Below, piece by piece: positions 1 to 9,286 of a stretch of DNA of 64,000 nucleotides. The notes beneath the pieces are model-generated. The model searched no databases and was not told where the DNA came from. It saw only the letters and a program-made list of their open reading frames with translations. The DNA is from Lutimonas halocynthiae. GTDB lineage: Bacteria; Bacteroidota; Bacteroidia; Flavobacteriales; Flavobacteriaceae. Position 1 is the first letter of the stretch; each line of letters begins with the position of its first letter. The position numbers and the translations under genes were made by a program. The stretch covers positions 1 to 64,000 of the forward strand of contig NZ_JAUFQO010000004.1 in assembly GCF_030409835.1 (NCBI RefSeq), read 5' to 3'.

Positions 1-458
1 TCTGCTAAATAAATTTAACAAACTAAAACAAATAATTTTACTCTCTTTGTTACGCTGTCAATCTTCAATATTTTCAATGAACTTTTATTCTCTTTCTCGC
101 TCTTTTCCCTTCAACATCTTCTTATCTATCTCTCAAAGCGGCTGCAAAAATAAAACCTTTTTTTCTTTCCACCTAATAAAAAATAAAATATTTTTTTGAT
201 GGCTTTTTGAGGCTTAAAATTGCCGCAAGAAATCTAACCACTACTAGGTAGTAGTCACAAAAAAAAGGGAATGCAAATTTATGACCCTTTTCTTTAATCA
301 GCAAATAAAATATCAATTTTATTTACCTTTTCTTACTCTCAGAATTTCACAATGAACGATCCCATAAAAATTGGGACTGCAAATGTAAAACAAATCTGAG
401 TAATAGAAAATAAAAAGGCGGTCAAACTTATTAACAATTCAACTTTTTTTCAAGCCTG
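1..458 (-). promoter_or_regulatory. probable rRNA operon leader (leftward) with tandem promoters
   Basis: No protein gene is visible here. Read on the minus strand there are three exact Bacteroidota -7 boxes (TAnnTTTG): TACATTTG at 387-380, TAAATTTG at 281-274 and TATTTTTG at 152-145. The last is followed by a GC-richer start region. Downstream of it, at about 85-73, is AGTTCATTGAAAA, which resembles an rrn boxA antitermination element, then a GACAGCGTAACAAAG stretch like those I associate with flavobacterial 16S leaders. Stacked promoters plus a boxA-like element and no ORF suggest the 5' leader of an rRNA operon whose 16S gene would begin just left of the window. The 16S itself is not in view, so this is inference. 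Confidence 0.5.
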
Positions 459-1376
459 TTATGAGAGCAAACCGCTATCTAACTGACCCTTAAAAACTTG
501 TAATCTTTCCGTAAAAGAATAAGACGGCAAATTAATATCGACAATAGACTTATTAAGATTGAAACCAGTACTCAATGGCCTTTCTGCAGGCAAACTCAGG
601 TCTTTTGTGGCAACTGGATGAATGTATTTTTTATCAAGAACAAAAGCATCTGCTATAGTTAAAGCGATGTCATAGATGCTCATCAGCTCATTGCTCGACA
701 CATTATATACCCCGTTCGCTCGTGATTCAACAGCAAGCCAACAAGCTTCCGCCAAATCTTCTGCATAAGTGGGCATCCTCAACTGATCCGTAACTACGTA
801 AATATCCTTTTCGTTTTCGAGTGAATTTTTAACCCAAAGTACGATATTACTCCTGTCATTATCATCCACCAAGCCATAAACCAAGATAGTTCTTAGGATA
901 GCACAATCAATTTTCGACTCCTCAATCATGATTTCAGACTTCCATTTAGACAAACCATAATAGTTTACCGGATGAGGCACATCGTCTTCTTTATATACAT
1001 CTCCTTTGGTGCCGTCAAAAATAAAATCTGTAGAAAGATGCACTAAATAAACCTCCTTAGCCTTACAATAGCTCAGGATATTTGCCACAACATCAATATT
1101 CATACGATCACACTCCTCTTGCTGCTGCTCACAGGCATCAACATTTGTCATAGCAGCTGTATGAATGATTACATCTGGCCGTATTTGATCAAGAACTTTT
1201 AGTAAATCGGGTTTGACTAACAAATCTATATTATAATAGGTATAGCCCTCCTTATTATGAAGTCTGTTTTCACCTCTAGACAAGGCGTGAATTTCATAAG
1301 TTGATTTGCTCAAAAACAATTTTACAAGTTTTTGACCTAACAGACCATTACTACCTGTAATAACTACTTTCTTCAA
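459..1376 (-). CDS. RmlD-like NAD(P)-dependent sugar reductase (SDR family)
   Basis: This 305-residue protein is an extended short-chain dehydrogenase of the RmlD/dTDP-4-dehydrorhamnose reductase type. The nucleotide-binding glycine motif GSNGLLGQ is at residues 8-15 and the catalytic Tyr-x3-Lys is at Y140 and K144 (YYGLSK). The length is normal for the family. The substrate cannot be told: no other rhamnose-pathway genes (rmlA, B, C) lie nearby, so a different nucleotide-sugar or a general reductase role is possible. It is the last gene of a leftward trio, 11 bp after the potassium channel gene, and is probably co-transcribed with it. Confidence 0.8.
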   Translation of the reverse strand: MKKVVITGSNGLLGQKLVKLFLSKSTYEIHALSRGENRLHNKEGYTYYNIDLLVKPDLLKVLDQIRPDVIIHTAAMTNVDACEQQQEECDRMNIDVVANILSYCKAKEVYLVHLSTDFIFDGTKGDVYKEDDVPHPVNYYGLSKWKSEIMIEESKIDCAILRTILVYGLVDDNDRSNIVLWVKNSLENEKDIYVVTDQLRMPTYAEDLAEACWLAVESRANGVYNVSSNELMSIYDIALTIADAFVLDKKYIHPVATKDLSLPAERPLSTGFNLNKSIVDINLPSYSFTERLQVFKGQLDSGLLS

Positions 1377-1387
1377 ACCTCTTAGAA

Positions 1388-2401
1388 TTAGAATAATTTA
1401 TTAAGCTTTTGTATCTCTTCAGGATTTCCGATAACAATTAACTTAGACTTTGGCACGAGTTTGGTTGAAGCATCCGGATTAATAATATACTCTCTGCCAG
1501 GAGTTTTAAAACCAATAACTGTGCATCCTGTCCTCTTTCTTAGATCAAGATCAAAGATAGATTTATTAGTATATTCAGGAGGTAAGTTTTCTATAACCAA
1601 CTCTTCTATATTCGAAGAACTTTCTCCTTCGATTGACAGCCGGTCGATAAACTCAATAATATCAGGTGTCACAACCAGAGAAGCCATATGGGCTCCCCCT
1701 ATTTTATCGGGCATGATTACATTATCAGCTCCTGCAATTTTTAACTTTTTATAGGAAGTGTCTATGGAAGCTCTACTAACAATGGTACATTCACTATTCA
1801 GCTGTCTGGCCGAAAGAACCACATACAAATTATCAGCATCAGAAGGAAGCGTTGTAATCAAACTATTGGCCCTATCAATACCAGCCGCTAGTAATGCCTC
1901 ATCACTGGTAGCATCTCCTCTTATATACAACATTGACCCATCAGCCTCGATTTCCTCGATCAACTCATGATTACTTTCTACGATTACACAACCTTGATCA
2001 TAACTCTTAAGCCTTGCCATTGCCTGTTTGCCATTTCGGCCAAATCCACAAACAATCGTGTGGTTATCTAGCTTTTGTATTTTTTTTTGCACTTGCTTAA
2101 ATTTAAGTTCTTCAATGAATTTATTGTTTGCGATATAATCTGTAATGACAGAAACAATATAACCAAAAATCGTAATACTCGTTATGATTAGTAAAATGGT
2201 AAAAATTTTGGCATCTGCATCCAGAGGCTCTACCTCCTTAAACCCAACCGTTGATATAGTAATTACGGTCATATAAAGCGCATTAATCCAACCGTAATCT
2301 GCGATAAAAACAAAACCTATGGTACCTACTAATATAATTAGAAACAACATGCTTAACGCGATGTAGAACCTTGATTTTATAAATACACTTTTAAAAGCCA
2401 A
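1388..2401 (-). CDS. RCK-domain potassium channel (Kch/TrkA-N type)
   Basis: This is a two-TM potassium channel subunit of 337 residues in the inner membrane. TM1 is at about 12-34, the pore loop with filter TVGF at 51-54, and TM2 at about 66-88. A cytoplasmic RCK (TrkA-N) Rossmann domain starts near 114 with VCGFGRNGKQ and a TrkA-C-like domain occupies about 255-337. RCK domains gate such channels in response to nucleotides or ions. It lies 18 bp after the PspC-like gene and 11 bp before the reductase gene, so the three probably form one operon. Confidence 0.88.
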   Translation of the reverse strand: MAFKSVFIKSRFYIALSMLFLIILVGTIGFVFIADYGWINALYMTVITISTVGFKEVEPLDADAKIFTILLIITSITIFGYIVSVITDYIANNKFIEELKFKQVQKKIQKLDNHTIVCGFGRNGKQAMARLKSYDQGCVIVESNHELIEEIEADGSMLYIRGDATSDEALLAAGIDRANSLITTLPSDADNLYVVLSARQLNSECTIVSRASIDTSYKKLKIAGADNVIMPDKIGGAHMASLVVTPDIIEFIDRLSIEGESSSNIEELVIENLPPEYTNKSIFDLDLRKRTGCTVIGFKTPGREYIINPDASTKLVPKSKLIVIGNPEEIQKLNKLF

Positions 2402-2419
2402 ATAGTAAAATTTTAAGGG

Positions 2420-2647
2420 TTACAGATCAAAAACAGAAGTTCGCTTGGTATAGACCATATCTTTTAACCTCAGCAAAAATGCCAAAGTGAGATAAATCCC
2501 AAAAGAAAGACCCACAGTTACAAACGAAATATAGATAAAAAACAACCTTACATTAGTAGCACGCATCCCTAATTTATCCGCAAATCTTGCAGAAACATCG
2601 AAACCTCTGGTCTCAAAAAAGTGGCGTATAGAATGAATAAAATGCAA
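2420..2647 (-). CDS. small PspC-domain membrane protein
   Basis: This 75-residue protein resembles short flavobacterial PspC-family proteins. An amphipathic N-terminal part (FFETRGFDVSARFADKLG) is followed by a pair of closely spaced hydrophobic segments at about 30-60 and a basic tail. PspC domains belong to the envelope stress response of other bacteria. Here the neighbours are a potassium channel and a reductase, and no pspA or pspB was seen. It is the first gene of the leftward trio. No exact -7 box was found between it and uvrA. Confidence 0.7.
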   Translation of the reverse strand: MHFIHSIRHFFETRGFDVSARFADKLGMRATNVRLFFIYISFVTVGLSFGIYLTLAFLLRLKDMVYTKRTSVFDL

Positions 2648-2720
2648 GCTTAATTTTTAACGCAATTTATAAAAATAAAATTTACAATACATCTATAATT
2701 TAAAACTGCTTCCAATTAAT

Positions 2721-2728
2721 TAAATTTG
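2721..2728 (+). promoter_or_regulatory. -7 promoter box of uvrA
   Basis: TAAATTTG matches the Bacteroidota -7 consensus TAnnTTTG exactly and lies 18 nt before the ATG at 2747. It overlaps an in-frame TTG at 2726, so that TTG cannot be the start codon of a transcript made from this promoter. No clear -33 TTG is present. Confidence 0.6.
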
Positions 2729-2746
2729 CTCTTTTTTCACCACCCT

Positions 2747-5587
2747 ATGAGTAGAAAGCAAGAATATATAGAAGTACTTGGTGCACGAGTACATAATTTA
2801 AAAAACATTGATATTCGCATTCCGCGTGAAAAGCTGGTAGTAATCACTGGTATTAGCGGAAGCGGAAAATCTTCACTTGCCTTCGACACGATATATGCGG
2901 AAGGTCAGCGACGTTATATTGAAACTTTTTCTGCCTATGCCAGACAATTTCTAGGAGGCCTTGAAAGGCCGGATGTCGACAAAATTGAAGGACTTTCTCC
3001 TGTGATAGCCATCGAGCAAAAAACAACAAGTAAAAGCCCAAGGTCTACAGTAGGGACCATTACAGAGGTTTACGATTTTTTAAGGCTGCTCTATGCAAGA
3101 GTCGGAATAGCTTACTCATATAACACGGATGAAAAAATGGTGAGTTATAGTGATGAAGAAATTCATGAGCTCATCATGAAAGATTTTTCAGATCAAAAAG
3201 TGATTGTTTTATCTCCAGTAATCAAATCAAGAAAAGGACATTACCGTGAATTGTTTCAACAGATTTCAAAACAAGGCTTTGTTAGAGTACGTGTGAATGG
3301 AGAAATCAAAGAGATTGAGAGAGGCATGAAATTAGATCGTTACAAAACACATGATATTGAGATTGTCATCGATCGCCTCCTTATAAATGAGTCTTCTGGA
3401 AAGCGACTGATGGAAAGTATCAGAACTGCCATGTATCATGGAGATGAAACCCTCATGATTGTTAAGCAAAGTGAAGAAGACCTTGTTACCCAACCAAGGT
3501 ACTTTAGTCGAAATTTAATGTGCCCGACAACAGGTATATCATATCCAAAGCCTGAACCAAATTCTTTTTCTTTCAACTCCCCCAAAGGAGCTTGCAGTAC
3601 ATGTAATGGTCTTGGAAAAGTACATGAAATCAATTTGGACAAAATTATCCCTGACTATCAATTATCGATTAAAAATGGCGGACTTGCTCCATTAGGAGAA
3701 GAAAAAAAATCATGGATATTTAAGCAGTTAGGTCATATTGCAGACAAATTTGGTTTTAGTCTTTCTGACCCTATGAAAGACATACCTGAGGCAGCCATGC
3801 AACTTATTTTGTATGGAGGTAAAGACAAACTTGAAATAAACTCGAAGGAGCTTGGTGTTTCAAGAAAATATGAAATTGACTTTGAAGGAATCAGTAATTT
3901 TATTTTAAGTCAATATAATGACAGCCAGTCTGGATCCATTAAAAGATGGGCCAAAGGTTTTATGGATGAAGTCAATTGTGATGTTTGCAAAGGTGACCGA
4001 TTAAAAAAGGAAGCCCTTTACTTTAAGGTCAATGAAAAATCTATCGCTGAATTATCAGGAATGGATATTGATCATCTGGCTGATTGGTTCGATGAATTAG
4101 AGCCAAAACTAAGTGAAAGACAATTGATCATTGGGTCTGAAATCATAAAAGAGCTAAGAACTCGGATTCAATTTCTATTAGATGTAGGCCTGAATTACCT
4201 CGCCTTGAGCAGGGGATCCAAAACTTTATCAGGAGGAGAGGCCCAGAGAATCCGTTTAGCCACACAGATCGGTTCTCAACTCGTAGGCGTTTTATATATA
4301 CTCGATGAACCAAGTATTGGTTTGCATCAAAGAGATAATGTTAAACTGATCGAATCGCTTCAAAAACTGCGAGATTTAGGTAATTCGGTACTGGTTGTTG
4401 AACATGACAAAGACATGATGATCGCCTCAGATTATGTGATTGACATTGGGCCTGAAGCCGGGAAACATGGTGGTGAGATCATCAGTATAGGTACCCCGAA
4501 GGAATTACTGAATAGTAAAACGCTCACTGCAGATTATCTCAATGGAACAAGAACTTTTGAAATTCCTGAACTCAGAAGGGAAGGCAGTGGAAAAGAAATT
4601 ATACTTAAAGGAGCAAAAGGAAATAATCTGAAGAATGTTACGTTAAAAGTACCTCTAGGGAAATTAATAGGTGTTACAGGCGTCTCGGGAAGTGGTAAAT
4701 CATCATTGGTTAATGAAACCCTCTACCCTATTTTAAACAGGCATATTTACAAAGCCGTAAAAGAGCCACTCCCCTACAAGTCTATCAGTGGACTAGAGCA
4801 TATTGATAAAATTATTGACGTGAATCAAACCGCTATCGGAAGAACTCCCAGATCTAATCCTGCTACTTATACCGGCGTTTTTGGAGAGATCAGAAGTTTG
4901 TTTGCAAAAACTCCAGAAGCCATGATCAGGGGTTACAAACCTGGTAGGTTCTCTTTTAATGTTAAGGATGGACGTTGTGAAACGTGCAAAGGAGGTGGTG
5001 TTAGAGTCATTGAAATGAATTTCTTGCCAGATGTTGAAGTGGAATGTGAAACTTGCCAAGGCAAAAGGTTCACAAGAGAAACTTTAGAAATCCGTTATAA
5101 AGGTAAATCAATATCTGATGTACTGAATATGACCATTGAAGAAGCTGTGAAATTCTTTGAGCTTATTCCTAAAATATATATCAAATTAAAAACAATTGAG
5201 GACGTAGGATTAGGATATATAACCCTTGGCCAACAATCCACAACGCTTTCGGGAGGTGAGGCACAAAGAATAAAACTCGCCGCTGAATTATCAAAAAGAG
5301 ATACCGGTAATACTTTTTACATTCTGGATGAACCTACAACAGGCCTGCATTTTGAAGACATTAATATTTTAATGAAAGTATTAAACAAGCTCACAGACAA
5401 AGGCAATACGGTATTGATTATTGAACACAACCTTGATGTGGTTAAACTATGTGATCATGTTATTGATATTGGTAAAGAAGGAGGCATGAAAGGAGGCAAA
5501 ATACTTTGCACAGGAACACCTGAAGAAATTTGCGGGAATAAGCAAAGCTATACTGCACGTTTCTTAAAAAAAGAATTAAATTTATAA
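2747..5587 (+). CDS. uvrA: excinuclease ABC subunit A
   Basis: UvrA is the DNA-damage recognition ATPase of nucleotide excision repair. The protein has two ABC modules: Walker [10 protein letters not shown] near residue 35 and GVSGSGKSS in the second half, signature LSGGEAQR in both, and Walker B LYILDEP and FYILDEP. Zinc-finger cysteines are present in both halves (CSTC in the first, CETC twice in the second). The 946-residue length is normal. I start it at ATG 2747 ([10 protein letters not shown]). A longer frame from TTG 2726 overlaps the promoter box and adds only seven unlikely residues. Bacteroidota often carry more than one uvrA, so paralogs may exist elsewhere. Confidence 0.95.
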   Translation: MSRKQEYIEVLGARVHNLKNIDIRIPREKLVVITGISGSGKSSLAFDTIYAEGQRRYIETFSAYARQFLGGLERPDVDKIEGLSPVIAIEQKTTSKSPRSTVGTITEVYDFLRLLYARVGIAYSYNTDEKMVSYSDEEIHELIMKDFSDQKVIVLSPVIKSRKGHYRELFQQISKQGFVRVRVNGEIKEIERGMKLDRYKTHDIEIVIDRLLINESSGKRLMESIRTAMYHGDETLMIVKQSEEDLVTQPRYFSRNLMCPTTGISYPKPEPNSFSFNSPKGACSTCNGLGKVHEINLDKIIPDYQLSIKNGGLAPLGEEKKSWIFKQLGHIADKFGFSLSDPMKDIPEAAMQLILYGGKDKLEINSKELGVSRKYEIDFEGISNFILSQYNDSQSGSIKRWAKGFMDEVNCDVCKGDRLKKEALYFKVNEKSIAELSGMDIDHLADWFDELEPKLSERQLIIGSEIIKELRTRIQFLLDVGLNYLALSRGSKTLSGGEAQRIRLATQIGSQLVGVLYILDEPSIGLHQRDNVKLIESLQKLRDLGNSVLVVEHDKDMMIASDYVIDIGPEAGKHGGEIISIGTPKELLNSKTLTADYLNGTRTFEIPELRREGSGKEIILKGAKGNNLKNVTLKVPLGKLIGVTGVSGSGKSSLVNETLYPILNRHIYKAVKEPLPYKSISGLEHIDKIIDVNQTAIGRTPRSNPATYTGVFGEIRSLFAKTPEAMIRGYKPGRFSFNVKDGRCETCKGGGVRVIEMNFLPDVEVECETCQGKRFTRETLEIRYKGKSISDVLNMTIEEAVKFFELIPKIYIKLKTIEDVGLGYITLGQQSTTLSGGEAQRIKLAAELSKRDTGNTFYILDEPTTGLHFEDINILMKVLNKLTDKGNTVLIIEHNLDVVKLCDHVIDIGKEGGMKGGKILCTGTPEEICGNKQSYTARFLKKELNL

Positions 5588-5615
5588 GTTCCAAAATTGG
5601 AAAAAAAAATTGATT

Positions 5616-6329
5616 ATGACACCAAATGAAGATAAGAAAATCAGGGAAAAATTAAAGCAAAAGACCTGGAATGAAATAAAAACCAATGATTCTTGGGCTA
5701 TTTTCAAAGTGATGAGCGAATTTGTTGATGGCTACGAAAAATTAAGTCGAATTGGTCCTTGTGTCAGTGTTTTTGGATCAGCAAGAACAAAACCTGGTCA
5801 GGAGTATTATGAATTGGCTGAAAACGTAGCGTTTAAGTTAACGCAAAGTGGTTATGGTGTGATTACCGGTGGTGGTCCTGGTATCATGGAAGCTGGTAAC
5901 AAAGGAGCACAGCGAGGCGGTGGTCTATCGGTAGGGCTTAATATTGACCTCCCATTTGAGCAGCATGACAATCCGTATATTGACAAAGGTAAAAGTCTTG
6001 AATTTGATTATTTTTTCGTCAGAAAAGTAATGTTTGTAAAATATGCTCAAGGCTTTGTTGCCATGCCTGGAGGTTTTGGAACACTTGATGAATTATTTGA
6101 AGCAATCACACTTATTCAGACCAAAAAAATAGGGAAGTTTCCAATTGTCTTGGTAGGTACTCGTTTTTGGTCAGGCTTGATGGATTGGATCAAACAAATG
6201 ATGATTGAAAAAAATGGTAACGCCAGTAAGGAGGATTTGGAATTGTTTACAATTGTGGATACAGCTGATGAAGTTGTTGATATTATCAATTCATTCTATA
6301 ACCGTCATCAATTAAGTCCGAATTTCTAG
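5616..6329 (+). CDS. LOG-family (TIGR00730) nucleotide phosphoribohydrolase-like protein
   Basis: This is a Rossmann-fold protein of the lysine-decarboxylase-like or LOG family. Characterised members release cytokinin bases or split nucleoside 5'-monophosphates. Key motifs are GGGPGIMEAGNKGA in the first half and PGGFGTLDE in the second, which build the active site. It has 237 residues from ATG 5616 (MTPNEDKK). The in-frame TTG six bases earlier is a less likely start. It follows uvrA by 28 bp and may be co-transcribed. The true substrate is unknown, and old labels as a lysine decarboxylase are misleading for this family. Confidence 0.85.
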   Translation: MTPNEDKKIREKLKQKTWNEIKTNDSWAIFKVMSEFVDGYEKLSRIGPCVSVFGSARTKPGQEYYELAENVAFKLTQSGYGVITGGGPGIMEAGNKGAQRGGGLSVGLNIDLPFEQHDNPYIDKGKSLEFDYFFVRKVMFVKYAQGFVAMPGGFGTLDELFEAITLIQTKKIGKFPIVLVGTRFWSGLMDWIKQMMIEKNGNASKEDLELFTIVDTADEVVDIINSFYNRHQLSPNF

Positions 6330-6355
6330 TAATTTACTTAGTAACAGATCCTATT

Positions 6356-6363
6356 TAATTTTG
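6356..6363 (+). promoter_or_regulatory. -7-like box overlapping the TTG start of the next gene
   Basis: TAATTTTG fits TAnnTTTG but coincides with the only plausible start codon (TTG 6361) of the downstream gene. Either the box is coincidental and the gene is read from upstream, or transcription starts inside the first codons and translation begins at a non-standard codon. Confidence 0.3.
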
Positions 6364-9168
6364 CATTACAAAAAATTCATATCGGCATTAGTACTATTAA
6401 TGCCATTTTTTCTTTGTGCGCAAAACAATGAAATTTCAATTAAAGCTGTTGTCGTTCAGGATTATAAGATTTTAATTGATCAGGAAATCACTTATTACAA
6501 TCCGTCCGATTTACCAATGGACACCATTTATTTGTTGAACTGGGCCAATGGTTATAGAGATAAGAAAACACCTTTAAACAAAAGGTTGATTGAAGATTAT
6601 GACAAGAGTTTATATTTTGCCAAGAGAAAAGACCGGGGTTATTCAACTATTCAAAAATTAGAATCGAATGGCACAGCATTGGTATTTAATGAACTTGATA
6701 ACGCTTCAGACATTGTCAAGGTAGTCTTGCCAGGCTCGCTAAAGCCTTCTGAATCCATAAAAATTCATATTGTTTATGAGCTAAGAGTTCCAAGTGACAA
6801 ATATACGCGTTATGGGCGCAATGAATTGGCCTATAATTTAAGGTATTGGCATCTGACACCTGCTGTTTTTGACAAAAAATGGCACTTGTTCAGTAACTTG
6901 AATATGGATGATTACTATATGCAACCTACCGATTTCAAAATTGAGTTTGCCATTCCTTTAGGCTATAGTTTACATAGTGAACTGGAACAGGAGGCTGAGA
7001 TCAAAGAAGACCATGTCTTGTATAAACTCCATGGAAAGAATCAAATGGATATTGAATTGAATATCCAAGTCAAGAACGACTTTTCAGTTTATAAAATAGA
7101 GGGGCCTACTGTGGTCACCAATATCAAGGCCAAAAATCTTATTGAAAATATTAAAGAGGATGTTTTGCAAAGACAACTCAATTTTATTCAGGAGAATTTA
7201 GGTGATTACCCACATCCTAAGATGTTTATCAGTTATGCTACTTACCTGAAATATCCGGTTTATGGTTTCAATCAATTACCGAAATTTTTAAACCCATTTT
7301 CTGATATTTTCGAATGGGATATTAAAATGTTTAAAGCGATCTCAGACCAGTATATCGCCAAAACCATCTTAACCAATACTAGAGAAGATGCCTGGCTTGC
7401 AGATGGTATTCAAATCTACTTGATGATGAAATATGTTGAAAAACACTACCCCGAGGTTAAAGCTATCGGAAGTGTTTCAAAAAAATGGGGTATAAGAAGA
7501 TACAATATTGCTAAATTAGAATTCAATGGTAAGTATCCCTTTGTATATCAATTTTCGGCAAGGAAAGAATTAGACCAATCTCTTATCACACCCACTGATT
7601 CACTATCTAATTTGAACCAAAAACTGGTCAATAGATATAAATCTGGTCTGGGTTTAAGATACCTTGATTCTTATCTGAATGAGAATATTATAGAAAATAG
7701 CCTGCAAGATTATTATAAGGCGAATCGACTAAAACTTACAAAAGCAGATGATTTTGGTGCAATTATTAGGTCAAAAACGAATAAGGATCTCAGTTGGTTC
7801 TTCGAAGATTATATAAGGACCAATAACAAAATCAATTACACCATAAAAGAAATTGAGAAAACGGATGATTCTGTTCATGTAACCGTTCTAAACAAAAGTA
7901 ATTTTAAGGCCCCCATTACGCTATATGGTGTTAACAAAAAGGATATCAAATTCAAACAGTGGTTGGAACCAATCGAAAATGAGCAAACTATCACAGTTCC
8001 CAAAAAGGGTATTGACAGATTGAACCTGAATTATGAATACTTATATCCAGAGTCTAACCTAAGAGATAATTGGAAGAAACTCGATAAGAAATTGCTGAAC
8101 AGGCCCCTAAAGTTTACTTTTTTCAGAGATATTGAAGACCCTTATTACAATCAGGTTTTTTACAAACCTTATGTTGGGTATAACTTTTATGATGGCCTCC
8201 TCCTGGGGCCAACCTTCTACAACCAGGCACTTTTTAAGAAGAAGTGGCTGTTTTCAGCCACTCCTGTTTATGGTTTTAAGAGCAACACGCTAACTGGTGG
8301 GTTTAGTTTTGCCTATGAGCACTTACCCCAGAAAAGCAGCGTATATCGCTATAGAGCAGGGATTGTAGCCAATCGATCTCATTACGATAATGATTTGGCA
8401 TTCAATAAAATAACCCCTTATGTATCTATTAATTTCAAGCGTAAAAGCCTTAGGGATGTTGGAGGTAAAAGCCTTATAGCTCGATATGTCATGGTTGATA
8501 AGGAACTCCCCACGGGTATTGAAAAACCCGAATCCTTTCAGTATAATATTTTTAATGTGCGTTATGGGTTTTCTAAACCTGATATTATTAATGACTTACG
8601 GTATTTTGCAGATTTTCAATTCCACCCGGATTTCAGTAAGGTATCACTTGATGTTAGGTATCGAAAACTTACCAATATCAATCGCTATTTAGATTTTAGA
8701 TTATATTTTGGTTCATTCTTATTTAATAATACGGAGAGTGATTTCTTTAGTTATGCTGCAGACAGGCCAAGTGATTATCTTTTTGATTTGAATTATTTAG
8801 GCCGCTCAGAAGACTCCGGATTTTTAAGTCAGGAAATCATTATTACAGAAGGTGGCTTTAAAAGTATTTTTGAAGACCCTTACGCCAATGAGTGGATATT
8901 AAGCACCAACGGAAGCATAGGTATCTGGAGATTTGTTGAATTATATGCTGATGCAGGGTTTTTAAAGAGCCGAAACGAGTCGGCAAGATTTAAATATGAT
9001 ACCGGAGTCAGGCTCAATTTTATCCATAATTTTCTCGAAGTCTATTTCCCCTTGCAATCAAGTCTAGGATTTGAACCAGGTTTCTCAGATTATAGCTCTA
9101 GAATTCGATTCGTTCTGACCCTGGATTTTGAAAGAATTTACAATTTCGTAAAAAGAGGCTTCTATTGA
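6361..9168 (+). CDS. M1-like pseudo-peptidase fused to an outer-membrane barrel-like domain
   Basis: This exported protein of 935 residues has a signal peptide at about 1-20 (ends LCAQ). Residues about 25-480 look like the beta-sandwich plus catalytic-fold part of M1 (gluzincin) aminopeptidases. The HExxH zinc motif is missing: residues around 324-346 (KAISDQYIAKTIL, then WLADGIQIYL) occupy that place without the two His and Glu. The C-terminal third, from about 580, is rich in alternating aromatic strands and ends FVKRGFY, as outer-membrane barrels do. It is probably surface or outer-membrane located and proteolytically inactive. The start is TTG 6361, because no ATG precedes the signal peptide. 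Confidence 0.65.
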   Translation: MHYKKFISALVLLMPFFLCAQNNEISIKAVVVQDYKILIDQEITYYNPSDLPMDTIYLLNWANGYRDKKTPLNKRLIEDYDKSLYFAKRKDRGYSTIQKLESNGTALVFNELDNASDIVKVVLPGSLKPSESIKIHIVYELRVPSDKYTRYGRNELAYNLRYWHLTPAVFDKKWHLFSNLNMDDYYMQPTDFKIEFAIPLGYSLHSELEQEAEIKEDHVLYKLHGKNQMDIELNIQVKNDFSVYKIEGPTVVTNIKAKNLIENIKEDVLQRQLNFIQENLGDYPHPKMFISYATYLKYPVYGFNQLPKFLNPFSDIFEWDIKMFKAISDQYIAKTILTNTREDAWLADGIQIYLMMKYVEKHYPEVKAIGSVSKKWGIRRYNIAKLEFNGKYPFVYQFSARKELDQSLITPTDSLSNLNQKLVNRYKSGLGLRYLDSYLNENIIENSLQDYYKANRLKLTKADDFGAIIRSKTNKDLSWFFEDYIRTNNKINYTIKEIEKTDDSVHVTVLNKSNFKAPITLYGVNKKDIKFKQWLEPIENEQTITVPKKGIDRLNLNYEYLYPESNLRDNWKKLDKKLLNRPLKFTFFRDIEDPYYNQVFYKPYVGYNFYDGLLLGPTFYNQALFKKKWLFSATPVYGFKSNTLTGGFSFAYEHLPQKSSVYRYRAGIVANRSHYDNDLAFNKITPYVSINFKRKSLRDVGGKSLIARYVMVDKELPTGIEKPESFQYNIFNVRYGFSKPDIINDLRYFADFQFHPDFSKVSLDVRYRKLTNINRYLDFRLYFGSFLFNNTESDFFSYAADRPSDYLFDLNYLGRSEDSGFLSQEIIITEGGFKSIFEDPYANEWILSTNGSIGIWRFVELYADAGFLKSRNESARFKYDTGVRLNFIHNFLEVYFPLQSSLGFEPGFSDYSSRIRFVLTLDFERIYNFVKRGFY

Positions 9169-9254
9169 TTCAACTCTTTTTTCTAAAGGACAATTTTGAT
9201 TTCGCTCTCGTTTTCAGGCACTTAGACTCTGCTAAAAAATGCTCTTATTTTTTG

Positions 9255-9262
9255 TATATTTG
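9255..9262 (+). promoter_or_regulatory. -7 promoter box of the E1 dehydrogenase gene
   Basis: TATATTTG matches TAnnTTTG exactly and lies 24 nt before ATG 9287. No clear -33 TTG is seen at the expected distance. Confidence 0.6.
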
Positions 9263-9286
9263 CACAACTGCTAAAGCCTTTTATAT

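Noticed and set aside
1461-1970. Plus-strand frames inside the potassium channel gene
   Set aside because: They are shadows of a well-supported minus-strand gene with clear channel motifs.
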